Positions 29,779-39,032 of a stretch of DNA of 64,000 bases are shown here, piece by piece. The notes beneath the pieces were generated by a model, which was not told the DNA's origin, made no database searches, and worked only from the letters and a program-made list of their open reading frames with translations. Numbering within the stretch: the first letter of the stretch is position 1; the number at the start of each line of letters is the position of its first letter. The stretch is from Blastococcus sp. (GTDB lineage Bacteria; Actinomycetota; Actinomycetes; Mycobacteriales; Geodermatophilaceae), in NCBI GenBank assembly GCA_025465355.1, contig JAODNN010000025.1:1-64000 (forward strand), in the 5' to 3' direction. The translations under genes were made by a program, and so were the position numbers.

Positions 29779-30177
29779 GTGTCCGCCATCGGGACCGCCG
29801 GAACCGCCGCCCGTTACACGCTCGGGAGTATCCGCGTGCTCAACGGCGCGCTCGGGCTGATCGCCCCGACGGTCATCATTCGCCGGTTCGGCGATCAGCA
29901 CCCCGAGAGCAACGCCGCGGCCATCTACGGGCTGCGGTTGTTCGGGGCCCGGACGATCGTGCTCGGCGCCGACCTCTTCCTCCTGCGCAACCGCGAGCTC
30001 GACGGGGCGCTCCGCTCGGCCATCCTGATCCACGGAAGCGACACCGCGACAGTGCTGGCCCTGCGCCGGAACAAGCAGCTGAGCCCCGAGCGTGCGCGCC
30101 CGCTGGCCCTCATCTCCGGGCTGAACACCGTGCTGGCGATCACCGCCTACCTGGGTCGCCGCCGGAGCAGGCCATGA
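29779..30177 (+). CDS. Small membrane protein, DUF4267-like (unrecognised)
   Basis: 132 aa from GTG 29779 with GGGGAGGA just upstream. It begins with polar residues, then LGSIRVLNGALGLIAPTVII and YGLRLFGARTIVLGADLFLL, which are amphipathic to hydrophobic, and a third segment ALISGLNTVLAITAYL. The R-x-G-A-R-T pattern resembles the DUF4267 group of small membrane proteins, but I do not assign a function. Its stop overlaps the GMC oxidoreductase start (ATGA), so it belongs to that operon. Confidence 0.7.
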   Translation: MSAIGTAGTAARYTLGSIRVLNGALGLIAPTVIIRRFGDQHPESNAAAIYGLRLFGARTIVLGADLFLLRNRELDGALRSAILIHGSDTATVLALRRNKQLSPERARPLALISGLNTVLAITAYLGRRRSRP

Positions 30178-32213
30178 CCGGCGACGGTGCCGGTCCGGGG
30201 GCACCCGCGGGCGAGTTCGACTACGTCGTGGTCGGCTCGGGCGCCGGCGGCGGGCCGGTCGCGGCCAACCTGGCCGAGGCCGGGCACCGGGTACTGCTGC
30301 TCGAGGCCGGCCTCGACCCCGAGGACGACGACTACCGCGTGCCGGCCTTCCATGGACGCGCTACGGAGAGCCCCGGCATGAGCTGGCCGTTCTACGTCCG
30401 CCACTTCGACGACACCCCGCAGCAGAAGCGCGACGAGAAGTACGTGCCCGAGCACGACGGGGTCCTGTACCCCCGCGCCGGCACCCTCGGCGGCTGCACC
30501 GCGCACAACGCGATGATCACGATGTACCCGCACGACGCCGACTGGGACGGCATCGCCGAGCTCACCGGTGACCGGAGCTGGCGCGCCGCGGCGATGCGGC
30601 ACTGGTTCGAGCGGCTGGAGGCCTGCGGGTACAACGACCGTCCCCGCATGTTGCCGCGCCCCCGCTGGCTGGCTCGACTGCTCGCCCGGCTGCCGTTCGT
30701 GAGCGACACGTACGTCAACCGCGGCCGGCACGGCTTCGGCGGCTGGCTGCACACCAGCCTGCCCGACCCGAAGCTGGCGCTCGGTGACCCGGAGGTCGTC
30801 GAGGTCGTCACGTCCGCCGTGCTGCGCAATCTGGCCGACCTGCTGAAGCGGCCGCTCAGGCCGCGCGAGGGGCTCACCGGCTGGCTGGATCCCAACGACT
30901 GGCGGGTGCGGAAGACCCTCGAAGGCGCCTGGTTCATCCCTCTCGCCGTCCGGAAGGGCCATCGCAACGGCACCCGCGAGCGGATCCGGGACGTCGCGAA
31001 GCGGCTGCCCGACCGCCTGGAGGTACGGACCGGCGCCCTGGTGACCAGGGTGTTGTTCGACGACCACGGCACGACCGCACGGGGCGTGGAGTACCTCCCG
31101 CAGCCGCACGCGTACCGCGCCGACCCCGCCGCTGACCCCGGCCCGGCGGTGTCGCCGATCCGGGTGCGGGTCCGCCGCGAGGTCATCCTGGCCGGCGGCG
31201 CCTTCAACACCCCGCAGCTGCTCAAGCTCTCCGGCATCGGCCCGAAGGCGGAGCTGGACCGGTTCGGCATCCGGTGCCGGGTCGACCTTCCGGGGGTCGG
31301 GGAGAACCTGCAGGACCGCTACGAGGTCGGCGTCGTCAGCCGGATGAAGGAGAACTTCGCTCTCCTGAAGGGCCTCACGTTCAGGCCGCCCGGCAAGGGG
31401 GAGGAGCCCGATCCCGGCTTCGTCCAGTGGCGCGAGGGGAAGGGCGTCTACACGACGAGCGGGGCCCTGCTGGGCGTCGTCCGGAGGTCCCGGCCGGAGC
31501 TGGCCAGCCCTGACCTGTTCGTCTTCGGGCTGCCGGCCCGCTTCATCGGTTACTACCCCGGCTACTCCGGCGCGCTTGCCGAACACAGCGACGTGTTCAC
31601 CTGGGCGGTGCTCAAGGCGCACACGGCCAACCGCGCGGGTCGGGTGCTGCTGCGCTCGGCCGATCCGCGCGACGCGCCGGACATCCGGTTCCACTACTTC
31701 GAGGAGAGCAACGACGGCGCAGGGGAGGACCTCGACGCGGTCGTGACCGGCATCGAGGTCGCCCGCTCGATCATGCACCGCGTCGACGACTACGTGGAGT
31801 GCGAGCTGGTACCCGGAGACGACGTCCGCACCCGCTCGGCACTGCGGTCCTTCGTCCGCGACCAGGCGTGGGGCCATCACGCCTCGTGCACGTGCGCGAT
31901 GGGCCCGGCGAGCGACCCGCAGGCCGTCGTCGGCAGCGACTTCCGGGTGCACGGGACCAGCAACCTGCGCGTCGTCGACGCCTCGGTCTTCCCCCGGATC
32001 CCGGGCTTCTTCATCGTCACCGCGATCTACATGGCGGCGGAGAAGGCCAGCGCCGTGATCGCGGCCGCTGCCGCGGCGGCGGACGCGGCTTCTCCCGGAC
32101 CCGCACCGGCCCGCGCCGAGATCAGGCGCGTGCTCGACCTCCTGCCCCACCCGCGCAAGCCGAACCGGTCCCCCGTTCTGCAGGGCCCCCGAGCCGTACA
32201 GGAGAACCGATGA
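30174..32213 (+). CDS. GMC family FAD-dependent oxidoreductase
   Basis: Oxidises an alcohol to aldehyde or ketone using FAD. 679 aa, ATG 30174 overlapping the upstream stop. FAD-binding beta-alpha-beta motif [20 protein letters not shown] then LLLEAG; GMC signature 1 around GGCTAHNAM; signature 2 near [17 protein letters not shown] (~residues 340-356). The C-terminal part has [11 protein letters not shown], carrying the active-site His, and [16 protein letters not shown]. No signal peptide. Neighbouring alpha-dioxygenase-like gene (ATGA overlap) suggests long-chain fatty alcohol or hydroxy-lipid as substrate; this is inference, since GMC substrates vary widely (choline, cholesterol, glucose, fatty alcohol). 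Confidence 0.92.
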   Translation: MTGDGAGPGAPAGEFDYVVVGSGAGGGPVAANLAEAGHRVLLLEAGLDPEDDDYRVPAFHGRATESPGMSWPFYVRHFDDTPQQKRDEKYVPEHDGVLYPRAGTLGGCTAHNAMITMYPHDADWDGIAELTGDRSWRAAAMRHWFERLEACGYNDRPRMLPRPRWLARLLARLPFVSDTYVNRGRHGFGGWLHTSLPDPKLALGDPEVVEVVTSAVLRNLADLLKRPLRPREGLTGWLDPNDWRVRKTLEGAWFIPLAVRKGHRNGTRERIRDVAKRLPDRLEVRTGALVTRVLFDDHGTTARGVEYLPQPHAYRADPAADPGPAVSPIRVRVRREVILAGGAFNTPQLLKLSGIGPKAELDRFGIRCRVDLPGVGENLQDRYEVGVVSRMKENFALLKGLTFRPPGKGEEPDPGFVQWREGKGVYTTSGALLGVVRRSRPELASPDLFVFGLPARFIGYYPGYSGALAEHSDVFTWAVLKAHTANRAGRVLLRSADPRDAPDIRFHYFEESNDGAGEDLDAVVTGIEVARSIMHRVDDYVECELVPGDDVRTRSALRSFVRDQAWGHHASCTCAMGPASDPQAVVGSDFRVHGTSNLRVVDASVFPRIPGFFIVTAIYMAAEKASAVIAAAAAAADAASPGPAPARAEIRRVLDLLPHPRKPNRSPVLQGPRAVQENR

Positions 32214-34126
32214 GCACCGAGATCTCAGAACCGACCGGCACCAGCCGCACCACTGAGCCCTCGCCGCGGGTCGATGCCGACGGCCACCCCGACAAGAAGG
32301 CGGTGTCCGCCGTACCCCCGCCCGTGCCGGGAGCCGACTACCGGCAGACCTGGTTCTGGCGGACCTACGACACGATCGCGCAGCTCGTGGACCGCCGGGT
32401 CGGCTGGGACAAGCTGCCCCTGCCGGGGGGCCTCGCCGTGCTGATCGGGGTCCGGAACATCCTCCGCCAGAAGAACCTGCACGACCCGTCGACGGTCGTG
32501 CCGATCGTCAACGCGCCGCCGGTGCCGCAGCGCACCCCCGAGCACCTGATCGCGCGGAGTGTCGACGGCACCTACAACGACCTGGACCACCCCGACATGG
32601 GCCGCGCCGGGGCGCGCTTCGGCCGGAACATCCCGCTGGACAAGGTGCTGCCGGTGACACCTGAGCAGCTGATGGAACCGAGTCCGCGGGAGGTCAGCCG
32701 CCGGCTGCTCACCCGGACGACGTTCCGGCCGGCCGGAACCGTCAACACCCTCGCCGCGTCCTGGCTGCAGTTCATGATCCACGACTGGTTCACGCACGGG
32801 GAGGGTGACACCTCCCGCCTGGTGGACATCCCGCTGAAGCCGGGCGACACCTGGTGGGAGAACCCGATGCGGATCCCGCGGATCAAGCAGGACCCGACCC
32901 GGCCGTCAGAGGCGGACGGACCGATCACGACGGTCAACGGCGTCACGCACTGGTGGGACGGGTCGTCGATCTACGGCTCGTCCCTGGAGGAGCAGAACCG
33001 GGTGCGCACCGGCGAGGGCGGGAAGGTGCGGCTCACCGCGGACGGCCATCTCCCGTTCCCCGACGACCCGGCGCTCGACCCGACCATGAAGCCCGGTTGG
33101 TGGACCGGGCTGGGCATGCTGATGACCCTCTTCATTCGCGAGCACAACGCGATCTGCGACCGGTTCGCCTCGGAGTACCCGGACTGGGACGACGAGGAGC
33201 TCTTCCAGCGATCCCGGCTGGTGGTCTCCGCGCTGCTGGCGAAGATCCACACCGTCGAGTGGACGCCGGCGATCATCAGTCACCCGACGACGGTGTTCGC
33301 GCTGCGGGCCAACTGGTTCGGGGTGGCGGGGGAGCGGATCGCCCGCGCCTTCGGCCGGATCAGCCCCAGCGAGTTGATCAGCGGCATCCCGGGCGCGGAG
33401 ACGGAGCACTACGGGGTGCCGTTCTCGCTCACCGAGGAGTTCACGGCCGTCTACCGCATGCACCCACTGCTGCCCGACGACTTCGACTTCCGGGCGGCCG
33501 ACGGCGACACGCCGCTCGCGCAGCCTGACTTCCGGGAGCTGGCCGGTCCGAATTCGAAGGAGATCCTGGCGAAGTACGCGCTCGGTGACCTCTTCTACTC
33601 GTTCGGGACGACGCATCCCGGCGCGATCGTGCTGCGCAACTACCCGAAGTTCCTGCAGGAGTACGTGCGGCCGGACGGGAAGAAGATCGACGTCGCGTCC
33701 ACCGACATCGTGCGGAACCGGGAGCTCGGCGTCCCGCGGTACTGCGAGTTCCGGCGCCTCTTGCACCTGAAGGCGCCGCGCAGCTTCGCCGAGCTGACCG
33801 ACGACGCCGGCCTCGCCGCCGACATGGAGGACCTCTACGGCGACATCGAGAACGTCGACCTGATGGTGGGCCTGTTCGCGGAGAAGCGGCCGACCGGCTT
33901 CGCGTTCAGCGACACCGCGTTCCGGATCTTCATCCTGATGGCGTCGCGCCGGCTCAACAGCGACCGGTTCTTCACCAAGGACTTCCGGCCGGAGGTCTAC
34001 TCGCCGACCGGGCTGAACTGGATCCGGGACAACGACATGCGCACGGTCCTGCTCCGGCACTTTCCCGAGCTGCGGCCGGCGTTGCGCCGCAGTGACAACG
34101 CCTTCGCCCCCTGGACGCGCGTCTGA
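32210..34126 (+). CDS. Animal-haem-peroxidase superfamily protein with alpha-dioxygenase (PIOX-like) motifs
   Basis: Predicted fatty acid alpha-dioxygenase: adds O2 to C2 of a fatty acid to give a 2(R)-hydroperoxide. 638 aa, close to plant alpha-DOX (~620-640). Distal haem His191 lies in WLQFMIHDWFTH, as in plant enzymes; the substrate-binding THWWDGSSIYG loop follows; FIREHNAICD (309-318) is the superfamily motif; the catalytic Tyr415 and proximal His418 are in TAVYRMHPLLPDDF with the diagnostic Y-x-x-H spacing. The C-terminal NSDRFFTKDF and YSPTGLNWI are also alpha-DOX-like. No signal peptide, suggesting a cytosolic or membrane-associated enzyme. Third gene of a coupled operon. Bacterial alpha-DOX members exist but are little studied. 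Confidence 0.9.
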   Translation: MSTEISEPTGTSRTTEPSPRVDADGHPDKKAVSAVPPPVPGADYRQTWFWRTYDTIAQLVDRRVGWDKLPLPGGLAVLIGVRNILRQKNLHDPSTVVPIVNAPPVPQRTPEHLIARSVDGTYNDLDHPDMGRAGARFGRNIPLDKVLPVTPEQLMEPSPREVSRRLLTRTTFRPAGTVNTLAASWLQFMIHDWFTHGEGDTSRLVDIPLKPGDTWWENPMRIPRIKQDPTRPSEADGPITTVNGVTHWWDGSSIYGSSLEEQNRVRTGEGGKVRLTADGHLPFPDDPALDPTMKPGWWTGLGMLMTLFIREHNAICDRFASEYPDWDDEELFQRSRLVVSALLAKIHTVEWTPAIISHPTTVFALRANWFGVAGERIARAFGRISPSELISGIPGAETEHYGVPFSLTEEFTAVYRMHPLLPDDFDFRAADGDTPLAQPDFRELAGPNSKEILAKYALGDLFYSFGTTHPGAIVLRNYPKFLQEYVRPDGKKIDVASTDIVRNRELGVPRYCEFRRLLHLKAPRSFAELTDDAGLAADMEDLYGDIENVDLMVGLFAEKRPTGFAFSDTAFRIFILMASRRLNSDRFFTKDFRPEVYSPTGLNWIRDNDMRTVLLRHFPELRPALRRSDNAFAPWTRV

Positions 34127-34137
34127 GCACCCGGCGT

Positions 34138-34149
34138 TTAGTGCACTAA
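34138..34149. promoter_or_regulatory. Perfect palindrome TTAGTGCACTAA in convergent gap
   Basis: 12-bp perfect palindrome in an AT-richer spot of the 138-base gap between the alpha-DOX-like gene and the K+ channel gene, which end toward each other. It looks like a TetR/GntR-type operator, yet no promoter is expected here. Confidence 0.4.
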
Positions 34150-34264
34150 TCGCCCGGCGGTGTCGCGCCGAGTGGGCCCCGGAGGGGTCCGCGCAGGCGC
34201 GACGGTGAGGCTCAACGCAGCGGGGGGACGGCTCCTGGCCGCGGTGCGGTCCGGAGGATCGCGA

Positions 34265-35293
34265 TCAGGCATGGCTGCGGACCACGACGAGGACGTCGCC
34301 GGTCTGGAGCTCGCCGATCAGCGGGTCGTCGTAGCGGAGCGTCCGGCCGCCGCGGGTGACCGACAGGACGATGTCGCGGAGCGACCGCGGGCCGAGTCCC
34401 ACCTCGCTGCCGGTGACCGTGCGCTGGTGCAGGTCCAGGCCCTGGCCGCCGGTGACGAGGTCCTCCACGACCGCGACCACCCGCGGGGCGTCGGTCGACA
34501 GCCCCAGCAGCCGGCCGGAGGTCGCCGACGTGGTGATGACGGTGTCGGCGCCGGACTGCCGCAGGAGGTTGGCGTTCTCCTCCTCGCGGACGCTGGTCGT
34601 GATCGGCACGCTCGGGTTGAGCTGACGGACGGTGAGGGTGATGAGCACGGCCGCGTCGTCCCGGTTGGCCGCCACGATGACGGCGCGAGCCCGCTCGACC
34701 GAGGCCCGGCGCAGCACCTCGGTGCGGCCGGCGTCGCCGACGATCCCGGTCAGCCCGAGTGAGTTCGCCTCATCGATCGCCCGCGACTCCGGGTCGACGA
34801 CGACGATCTTGTCCAGCGGCGTCCCGAGCGCCTGCAGCGAGCGGATGGCGCTGCGGCCCTTGGTGCCGTAGCCGCACACGATGACGTGCTGGCGCACGCG
34901 GGACCTCCAGCGTCGGATGCGGAACTCCTCCCGCGAGCGCGCGGTGAGCGCCTCGAGGGTGGTTCCGATGAGGACCAGCAGGAACGTGATGCGCAGCGGG
35001 GTGATCAGCAGGATGTTCACCAGCCGCGCGCCCGGCGTGATCGGCGTGATGTCGCCGTAGCCGGTGGTGGAGAGGGTGACGGTCGCGTAGTAGACCGAGT
35101 CGAGCAGGGAGAGCCCGACGCGGTCGCCGTCCCGGTAGCCGTCCCGGTCGGCGTAGATGACCGCGACGGTCAGCGCGAGCAGGAGGAGGGCGAAGAGCAC
35201 CCGGCGCAACACCTGCCGGACCGGTGTCTCCTCCTCGTGGGCGAGCCGGACGCCGGTGTGCTCGGTCTCGACACCGACGCGCTCGTGCTCCAC
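34265..35293 (-). CDS. Two-TM potassium channel with RCK/TrkA-N domain
   Basis: K+ channel of the MthK/Kch type, 342 aa. First TM at VLFALLLLALTVAVIYA, the pore helix and selectivity filter ATVTLSTTGYGDITPI, second TM around NILLITPLRITFLLVLIG. The cytosolic RCK N-lobe starts HVIVCGYGTKGRSAIRSL with the nucleotide-binding glycine pattern, DPESRAIDE as the acidic end of beta-2; the C-terminal lobe (TrkA-C) ends GELQTGDVLVVVRSHA. Its start is 56 bases from the AMP-ligase stop, so the two may share a transcript; the gap has a palindromic operator-like site. Confidence 0.93.
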   Translation of the reverse strand: MEHERVGVETEHTGVRLAHEEETPVRQVLRRVLFALLLLALTVAVIYADRDGYRDGDRVGLSLLDSVYYATVTLSTTGYGDITPITPGARLVNILLITPLRITFLLVLIGTTLEALTARSREEFRIRRWRSRVRQHVIVCGYGTKGRSAIRSLQALGTPLDKIVVVDPESRAIDEANSLGLTGIVGDAGRTEVLRRASVERARAVIVAANRDDAAVLITLTVRQLNPSVPITTSVREEENANLLRQSGADTVITTSATSGRLLGLSTDAPRVVAVVEDLVTGGQGLDLHQRTVTGSEVGLGPRSLRDIVLSVTRGGRTLRYDDPLIGELQTGDVLVVVRSHA

Positions 35294-35306
35294 ACCGCGG
35301 ACGATA

Positions 35307-35318
35307 GTGAGCGCTCAC
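35307..35318. promoter_or_regulatory. Perfect palindrome GTGAGCGCTCAC upstream of K+ channel gene
   Basis: 12-bp perfect palindrome 14 bases upstream of the channel start. TGAGCGCTCA is a common core of TetR-type operators in actinobacteria. Its position suits direct control of the channel gene by a repressor not encoded beside it. Confidence 0.45.
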
Positions 35319-35349
35319 CGGGTGGCACGCGCCGCAGCACCCGTTCGGG

Positions 35350-37101
35350 TCAGGCCGGGGCGGATCCCTCCACCGCCGCACGCTCCCGGGCGGCGAGTTC
35401 CCGCTTGAGCACCTTGCCCGCGGCCGAGACCGGGATGGCGTCGATGAAGACGACGTCGCGCAGCCTCTTGTACGGGGTCACGTGGGCGTTGACCGCGGTG
35501 ATGACCGACTCGGCGGTGAGGGCGGCCCCGGCGGCGTCGGCCTTGCGGACGACATAGGCGACCGGCAGCTCGCCGGCGTCCTCGTCCGGGCGGCCGACCA
35601 CCGCGGCACCGGCCACGCCGGGCACGGCGAACAGGTGCTCCTCCAGCTCGCGGGGGAAGACGTTGTAGCCCTTGTAGAGCAGCATGTCCTTCGTGCGGTC
35701 GACGATCGACAGGTAGCCGTCCTCGTCGAGGATGCCGACGTCGCCGGAGTGGAACCAGCCGTCCGCGTCGATCGACTCGGCCGTGGCGTCCGGGCGGTGT
35801 GCGTACCCGCGCATCACCTGCGGGCCGCGGATGCAGACCTCGCCGCGCTCACCGGCCGGCAGCGGTGCCCCGCCCCCGAGCGGCTGGATGCTGATCTCGG
35901 TGTCGAAGATCGGGACGCCGACCGTTCCGGCCTTCCGGGTCCCGGACCGGAACGCCGGGTTGCCGGTCGCCTGCATGGTGACCTCGGTGAGCCCGTAGCC
36001 CTCACCGATGACCGCGTCGGGCAGCAGCCGCCGGAGCCGCTCGATGAGGGAGACGGGCAGGGGAGCGGCGCCGCTCGAGACGCCGCGGACGTGGGACAGG
36101 TCGGCGTCCTCGATGCCCGGCACCTGCAGCAGCGCGACGAAGACCGGCGGGGCGCCGCCGATGCTGGTCACCTTGTGCTTCACCGCGTCCTCGACGTACC
36201 TCACCGGGTCGAAGCGCATGTGGATGACGGTGGTGGTCCCGCCCATGACCATGCCGTTGAGGTAACCGATCGCACCCATCGCGTGGAACCAGGGGGTCAG
36301 GTTGATCAGCCGGGCCTCGCCGAGCTGGGTCGGGTACTCGTCGCGGCCGCCGAGCTGGCGCAGCGTCACGTCGCCGGCCTCGTCCAGCTCCGGGAGCGAC
36401 CCCGACGTCCAGCACGCCGACTGGAGCACGTTGGTGACGACGGTGCGGTGCGGGAGCTCCACGCCCTTGCTGACGCCCGTGGTCCCGCCGGTGTACGCGA
36501 GGTGGGCGAGGTCCGCGGCGGGGTCGACGTCCGCGTCGAGGTGCCGGTCGGTGGGATCACCGGCGAGTGCGTCGGCGAGGTCGAACTCGCCGTCCTGCAC
36601 ATCGACCCTCGCGGCGAAGTCGAGAGTGTGCGCCTCTCCGGTGACCACCACGGTCGTCACCGGGGTGGCGGCGAGAGCGGGACGCACGAGCGGCAGCACC
36701 TGGTCCCAGGTGACCAGCACGCGGGCACCGGCGTCGGTCAGCTGGGCGGCCAGATCGGGCGCCGGCAGCAGCGGGTTCGTGGGGGAGAAGGTCGCCCCGG
36801 CCAGCAACACCCCGTAGTAGACGGCCGGGTACTGCCGGCAGTTCGGCAGGTGGACTGCCACCACGTCGCCGCGGCCGACGCCGTGGTCGGCCAGCCACCC
36901 GGCGACGGCGTGGGCCCGGCGGCCCAGCTCGTCGAAGGACAGCGGGACGTCGTGGTCGATGAATGCGGTCCGGTCGCCCCAGCGCCGCACCGCCGCCCGC
37001 AGGATCGACCCGACCGGCACCTCGGGGTAGTCGAGGGACCGGGGCAGCCCGGGCGGCCAGCTCGAGGCGGCCGGCGCGGGGGCGGACTGCGTGGCGGTCA
37101 T
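35350..37101 (-). CDS. AMP-dependent acyl-CoA synthetase (fatty acid/4-coumarate-like)
   Basis: Activates a carboxylic acid to its CoA thioester through an acyl-AMP. 583 aa from ATG 37101. Core motif A3 LAYTGGTTGVSKGVELPHR (~200-218), A5 GEGYGLTEV, A7 GWFHSGDVG, A8 around SIVDRTKDMLLYKGYNVFPRE, and the A10 Lys in AAGKVLKRE at the C-terminus are all intact. The acyl pocket resembles long-chain fatty acid and 4-coumarate ligases; the substrate is not determinable. Divergent from patatin copy 2, and in the same block as the alpha-dioxygenase cluster, which fits lipid turnover. Confidence 0.93.
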   Translation of the reverse strand: MTATQSAPAPAASSWPPGLPRSLDYPEVPVGSILRAAVRRWGDRTAFIDHDVPLSFDELGRRAHAVAGWLADHGVGRGDVVAVHLPNCRQYPAVYYGVLLAGATFSPTNPLLPAPDLAAQLTDAGARVLVTWDQVLPLVRPALAATPVTTVVVTGEAHTLDFAARVDVQDGEFDLADALAGDPTDRHLDADVDPAADLAHLAYTGGTTGVSKGVELPHRTVVTNVLQSACWTSGSLPELDEAGDVTLRQLGGRDEYPTQLGEARLINLTPWFHAMGAIGYLNGMVMGGTTTVIHMRFDPVRYVEDAVKHKVTSIGGAPPVFVALLQVPGIEDADLSHVRGVSSGAAPLPVSLIERLRRLLPDAVIGEGYGLTEVTMQATGNPAFRSGTRKAGTVGVPIFDTEISIQPLGGGAPLPAGERGEVCIRGPQVMRGYAHRPDATAESIDADGWFHSGDVGILDEDGYLSIVDRTKDMLLYKGYNVFPRELEEHLFAVPGVAGAAVVGRPDEDAGELPVAYVVRKADAAGAALTAESVITAVNAHVTPYKRLRDVVFIDAIPVSAAGKVLKRELAARERAAVEGSAPA

Positions 37102-37204
37102 GCGCAACCTCTCGTCGACGGTTGGTACGCGGGGGTACCGGACCCACAGGGTGACTCAGCTCATACTCCGTGTCGAGAACCGGGGGGTCTGTGAGGATGT
37201 GCCG

Positions 37205-38056
37205 ATGAGCGACCAGGGCACAGCACTCGTCCTCGGCGGCGGCGGCATCACCGGCATCGCCTGGGAGATCGGCCTTCTCGCCGGGCTGGCCGAGGCGGGC
37301 GTCGACCTGAGCGGTGCCGACTTCGTCGTCGGCACGTCGGCGGGCTCGGTCGTCGGGGCCCAGGTGACCAGCGGGGCGGAGCTCGAGGAGCTGTACGCCC
37401 GCCAGCTCGAGCCCGCCACGGGGGAGACGGCGGCGCGGCTGAACCGGGCGACGCTCGCCCAGTTCGGCTGGGCCATGCTGCGCACGCGCGGCGACCACGC
37501 GGCTTTCCGCCGCCGGATCGGCAGCATCGCTCTCGCTGCGGAGAAGGCTGGGCTGACACCGTCGGAGCAGGAGCGGCTGGACGTCATCGGTGCGCGCCTG
37601 GTCAGCACCGAGTGGCCGGAGCGGCCGTTCGTCGTCACCGCTGTCGACGCGGAGAGCGGCAAGTTCCGGACCTTCGACCGCGAATCCGGCGTCCCCCTGG
37701 TGTCCGCGGTGGCGGCCAGCTGCGCGGTGCCCGGGGTCTACCCGCCGGTCAGCATCGACGGCTCCCGGTACGTGGACGGCGGCATGCGCTCCGCGGCCAA
37801 CGCCGACGTCGCGCAGGGCTACGACCGGCTCGTCGTCCTCGCCCCCATTCCGCGCGGGATCGGGCCGATCGCCAGCGTCGACGCACAGGTGACCGGGCTG
37901 ATCGCCCGTGTCGCCGTCGTCTCGCCCGACCGGCACAGCAAGGCCGCGATCGGCAAGAACGTGCTCGACCCGGCCGCCCGGGCTTCGTCCGCCGAGGCCG
38001 GCCGCGCGCAGGCAATGACGGTCGCCCAGCAGGTCGCCGGGGTCTGGACCGGCTGA
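37205..38056 (+). CDS. Patatin-like phospholipase (copy 2)
   Basis: 283 aa from ATG 37205. The oxyanion motif LGGGGITGIAWEIGLL, nucleophile elbow VVGTSAGSVVGAQ, and second dyad motif YVDGGMRSAANAD are present. Shorter than copy 1 and only distantly like it; this form (GGGGxxGxAWExG) is common in actinobacteria. Probably hydrolyses membrane or storage lipid acyl esters. Divergent from the acyl-CoA ligase, which could use the released acids. Confidence 0.93.
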   Translation: MSDQGTALVLGGGGITGIAWEIGLLAGLAEAGVDLSGADFVVGTSAGSVVGAQVTSGAELEELYARQLEPATGETAARLNRATLAQFGWAMLRTRGDHAAFRRRIGSIALAAEKAGLTPSEQERLDVIGARLVSTEWPERPFVVTAVDAESGKFRTFDRESGVPLVSAVAASCAVPGVYPPVSIDGSRYVDGGMRSAANADVAQGYDRLVVLAPIPRGIGPIASVDAQVTGLIARVAVVSPDRHSKAAIGKNVLDPAARASSAEAGRAQAMTVAQQVAGVWTG

Positions 38057-38150
38057 GTACGGCCCACAGGGGTGAGGGGCCGCCTCCGTAGGGCGAGAAC
38101 CTCCCCGTGGGATCCGGTTCAGTGGGGGCGACCGTCGAGGAGGACCTGGC

Positions 38151-38885
38151 GTGGCTGTGCCGATGGTGAGTTCCCGGTTGGTGCTCTTCGACCTGGACGG
38201 CACCCTGGTCGACTCCAGCCCGGGGATCCACGCCTCGGTCCGGTTCGCCGCGGCGGAGCTCGGCCTGCCGGAGCCGACGCCGGAGCAGCTCCAGCAGATG
38301 GTCGGGCCGCCACTGCAGGACGGCTTTGCGCTCGTGCTCGGCGTCCCGGTCGCCGACGTTCCGCGGGCGGTCGCCGCTTACCGGGCGCACTACTCCGCGG
38401 GCGCCCTGCTCGATGTCGCCGTCCACGACGGGATCCCGGAGCTCCTGGCCGCACTGCGCTCGGGCGGCGCCACGCTTGCGGTTGCCACGAGCAAACCGGA
38501 GGTCTTCGCCGTCCGGGTGCTCGAGGCCACCGGCCTGCTGCCGTTCTTCGCCGGCGTGCACGGAGCCACCCTCGACGGCACCGTGCGGCACAAGGACCAG
38601 GTGGTGGCCGCGGCGCTCGCAGCCCATCCCGAGGGGGGCGACCCGGTGCTGGTCGGTGACCGTTCGCAGGACGTCCTCGGCGCCGCCGCGCACGGGCTGC
38701 CCTGCATCGGTGCCGGCTGGGGTCCGGCCCCGGACGGCGAGCTGCACGATGCCGGCGCCGCGGTCGTGGCTGCCGCCCCCGAGGAGGTGCTCCCTGCGCT
38801 GAGTGGGGTTCGCGGACTGCCCGGGCCCGGCCGGCCTACTCGGCGTGCTCAGCCCGATCTGCCTCCGCCGCCGCGATGGCCATGA
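38151..38885 (+). CDS. HAD-superfamily phosphatase (phosphoglycolate phosphatase-like)
   Basis: 244 aa from GTG 38151, which has GAGGAGG 8 bases upstream (ATG 38163 is an alternative). Motif I RLVLFDLDGTLVDSSPG with both catalytic Asp, cap domain of the Gph type, motif II Ser/Thr in LAVATSKPE, Lys in RHKDQVV, and motif IV DPVLVGDRSQDVLGA. Substrate is a small phosphate ester. The last ~20 residues are Pro/Arg-rich and overlap the end of the convergent small gene at 38836 by 50 bases. Confidence 0.9.
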   Translation: MAVPMVSSRLVLFDLDGTLVDSSPGIHASVRFAAAELGLPEPTPEQLQQMVGPPLQDGFALVLGVPVADVPRAVAAYRAHYSAGALLDVAVHDGIPELLAALRSGGATLAVATSKPEVFAVRVLEATGLLPFFAGVHGATLDGTVRHKDQVVAAALAAHPEGGDPVLVGDRSQDVLGAAAHGLPCIGAGWGPAPDGELHDAGAAVVAAAPEEVLPALSGVRGLPGPGRPTRRAQPDLPPPPRWP

Positions 38886-39018
38886 CCCGGGTGTCGAACC
38901 GGCCGATCACCACGCCGTCGGTCAGCCGGGTGACCAGGAACCGGCGCTCGGCGTCGTAGGCGATCGAGTAGCCGGCCGGGTCGCCCATGTGCTCGTGGAT
39001 GACGACGTTCGGGCCCAT
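38836..39018 (-). CDS. Small protein of unknown function
   Basis: 60 aa from ATG 39018 with GGGAAGG five bases upstream; a GTG at 39036 overlaps the GDPD stop and is an alternative. The sequence (MGPNVVIHEHMGDPAGYSIA... FDTRVMAIAAAEADRAEHAE) is mostly beta strand with a C-terminal helix, and I do not recognise it. Probably cotranslated with the GDPD gene. Its 3' end overlaps the convergent HAD gene by 50 bases. Confidence 0.6.
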   Translation of the reverse strand: MGPNVVIHEHMGDPAGYSIAYDAERRFLVTRLTDGVVIGRFDTRVMAIAAAEADRAEHAE

Positions 39019-39032
39019 GGTTGCCTTCCCGG

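Noticed and set aside
30147-32150. A 667-codon minus-strand open frame
   Set aside because: Antisense shadow of the GMC gene, which carries all the conserved motifs on the plus strand.
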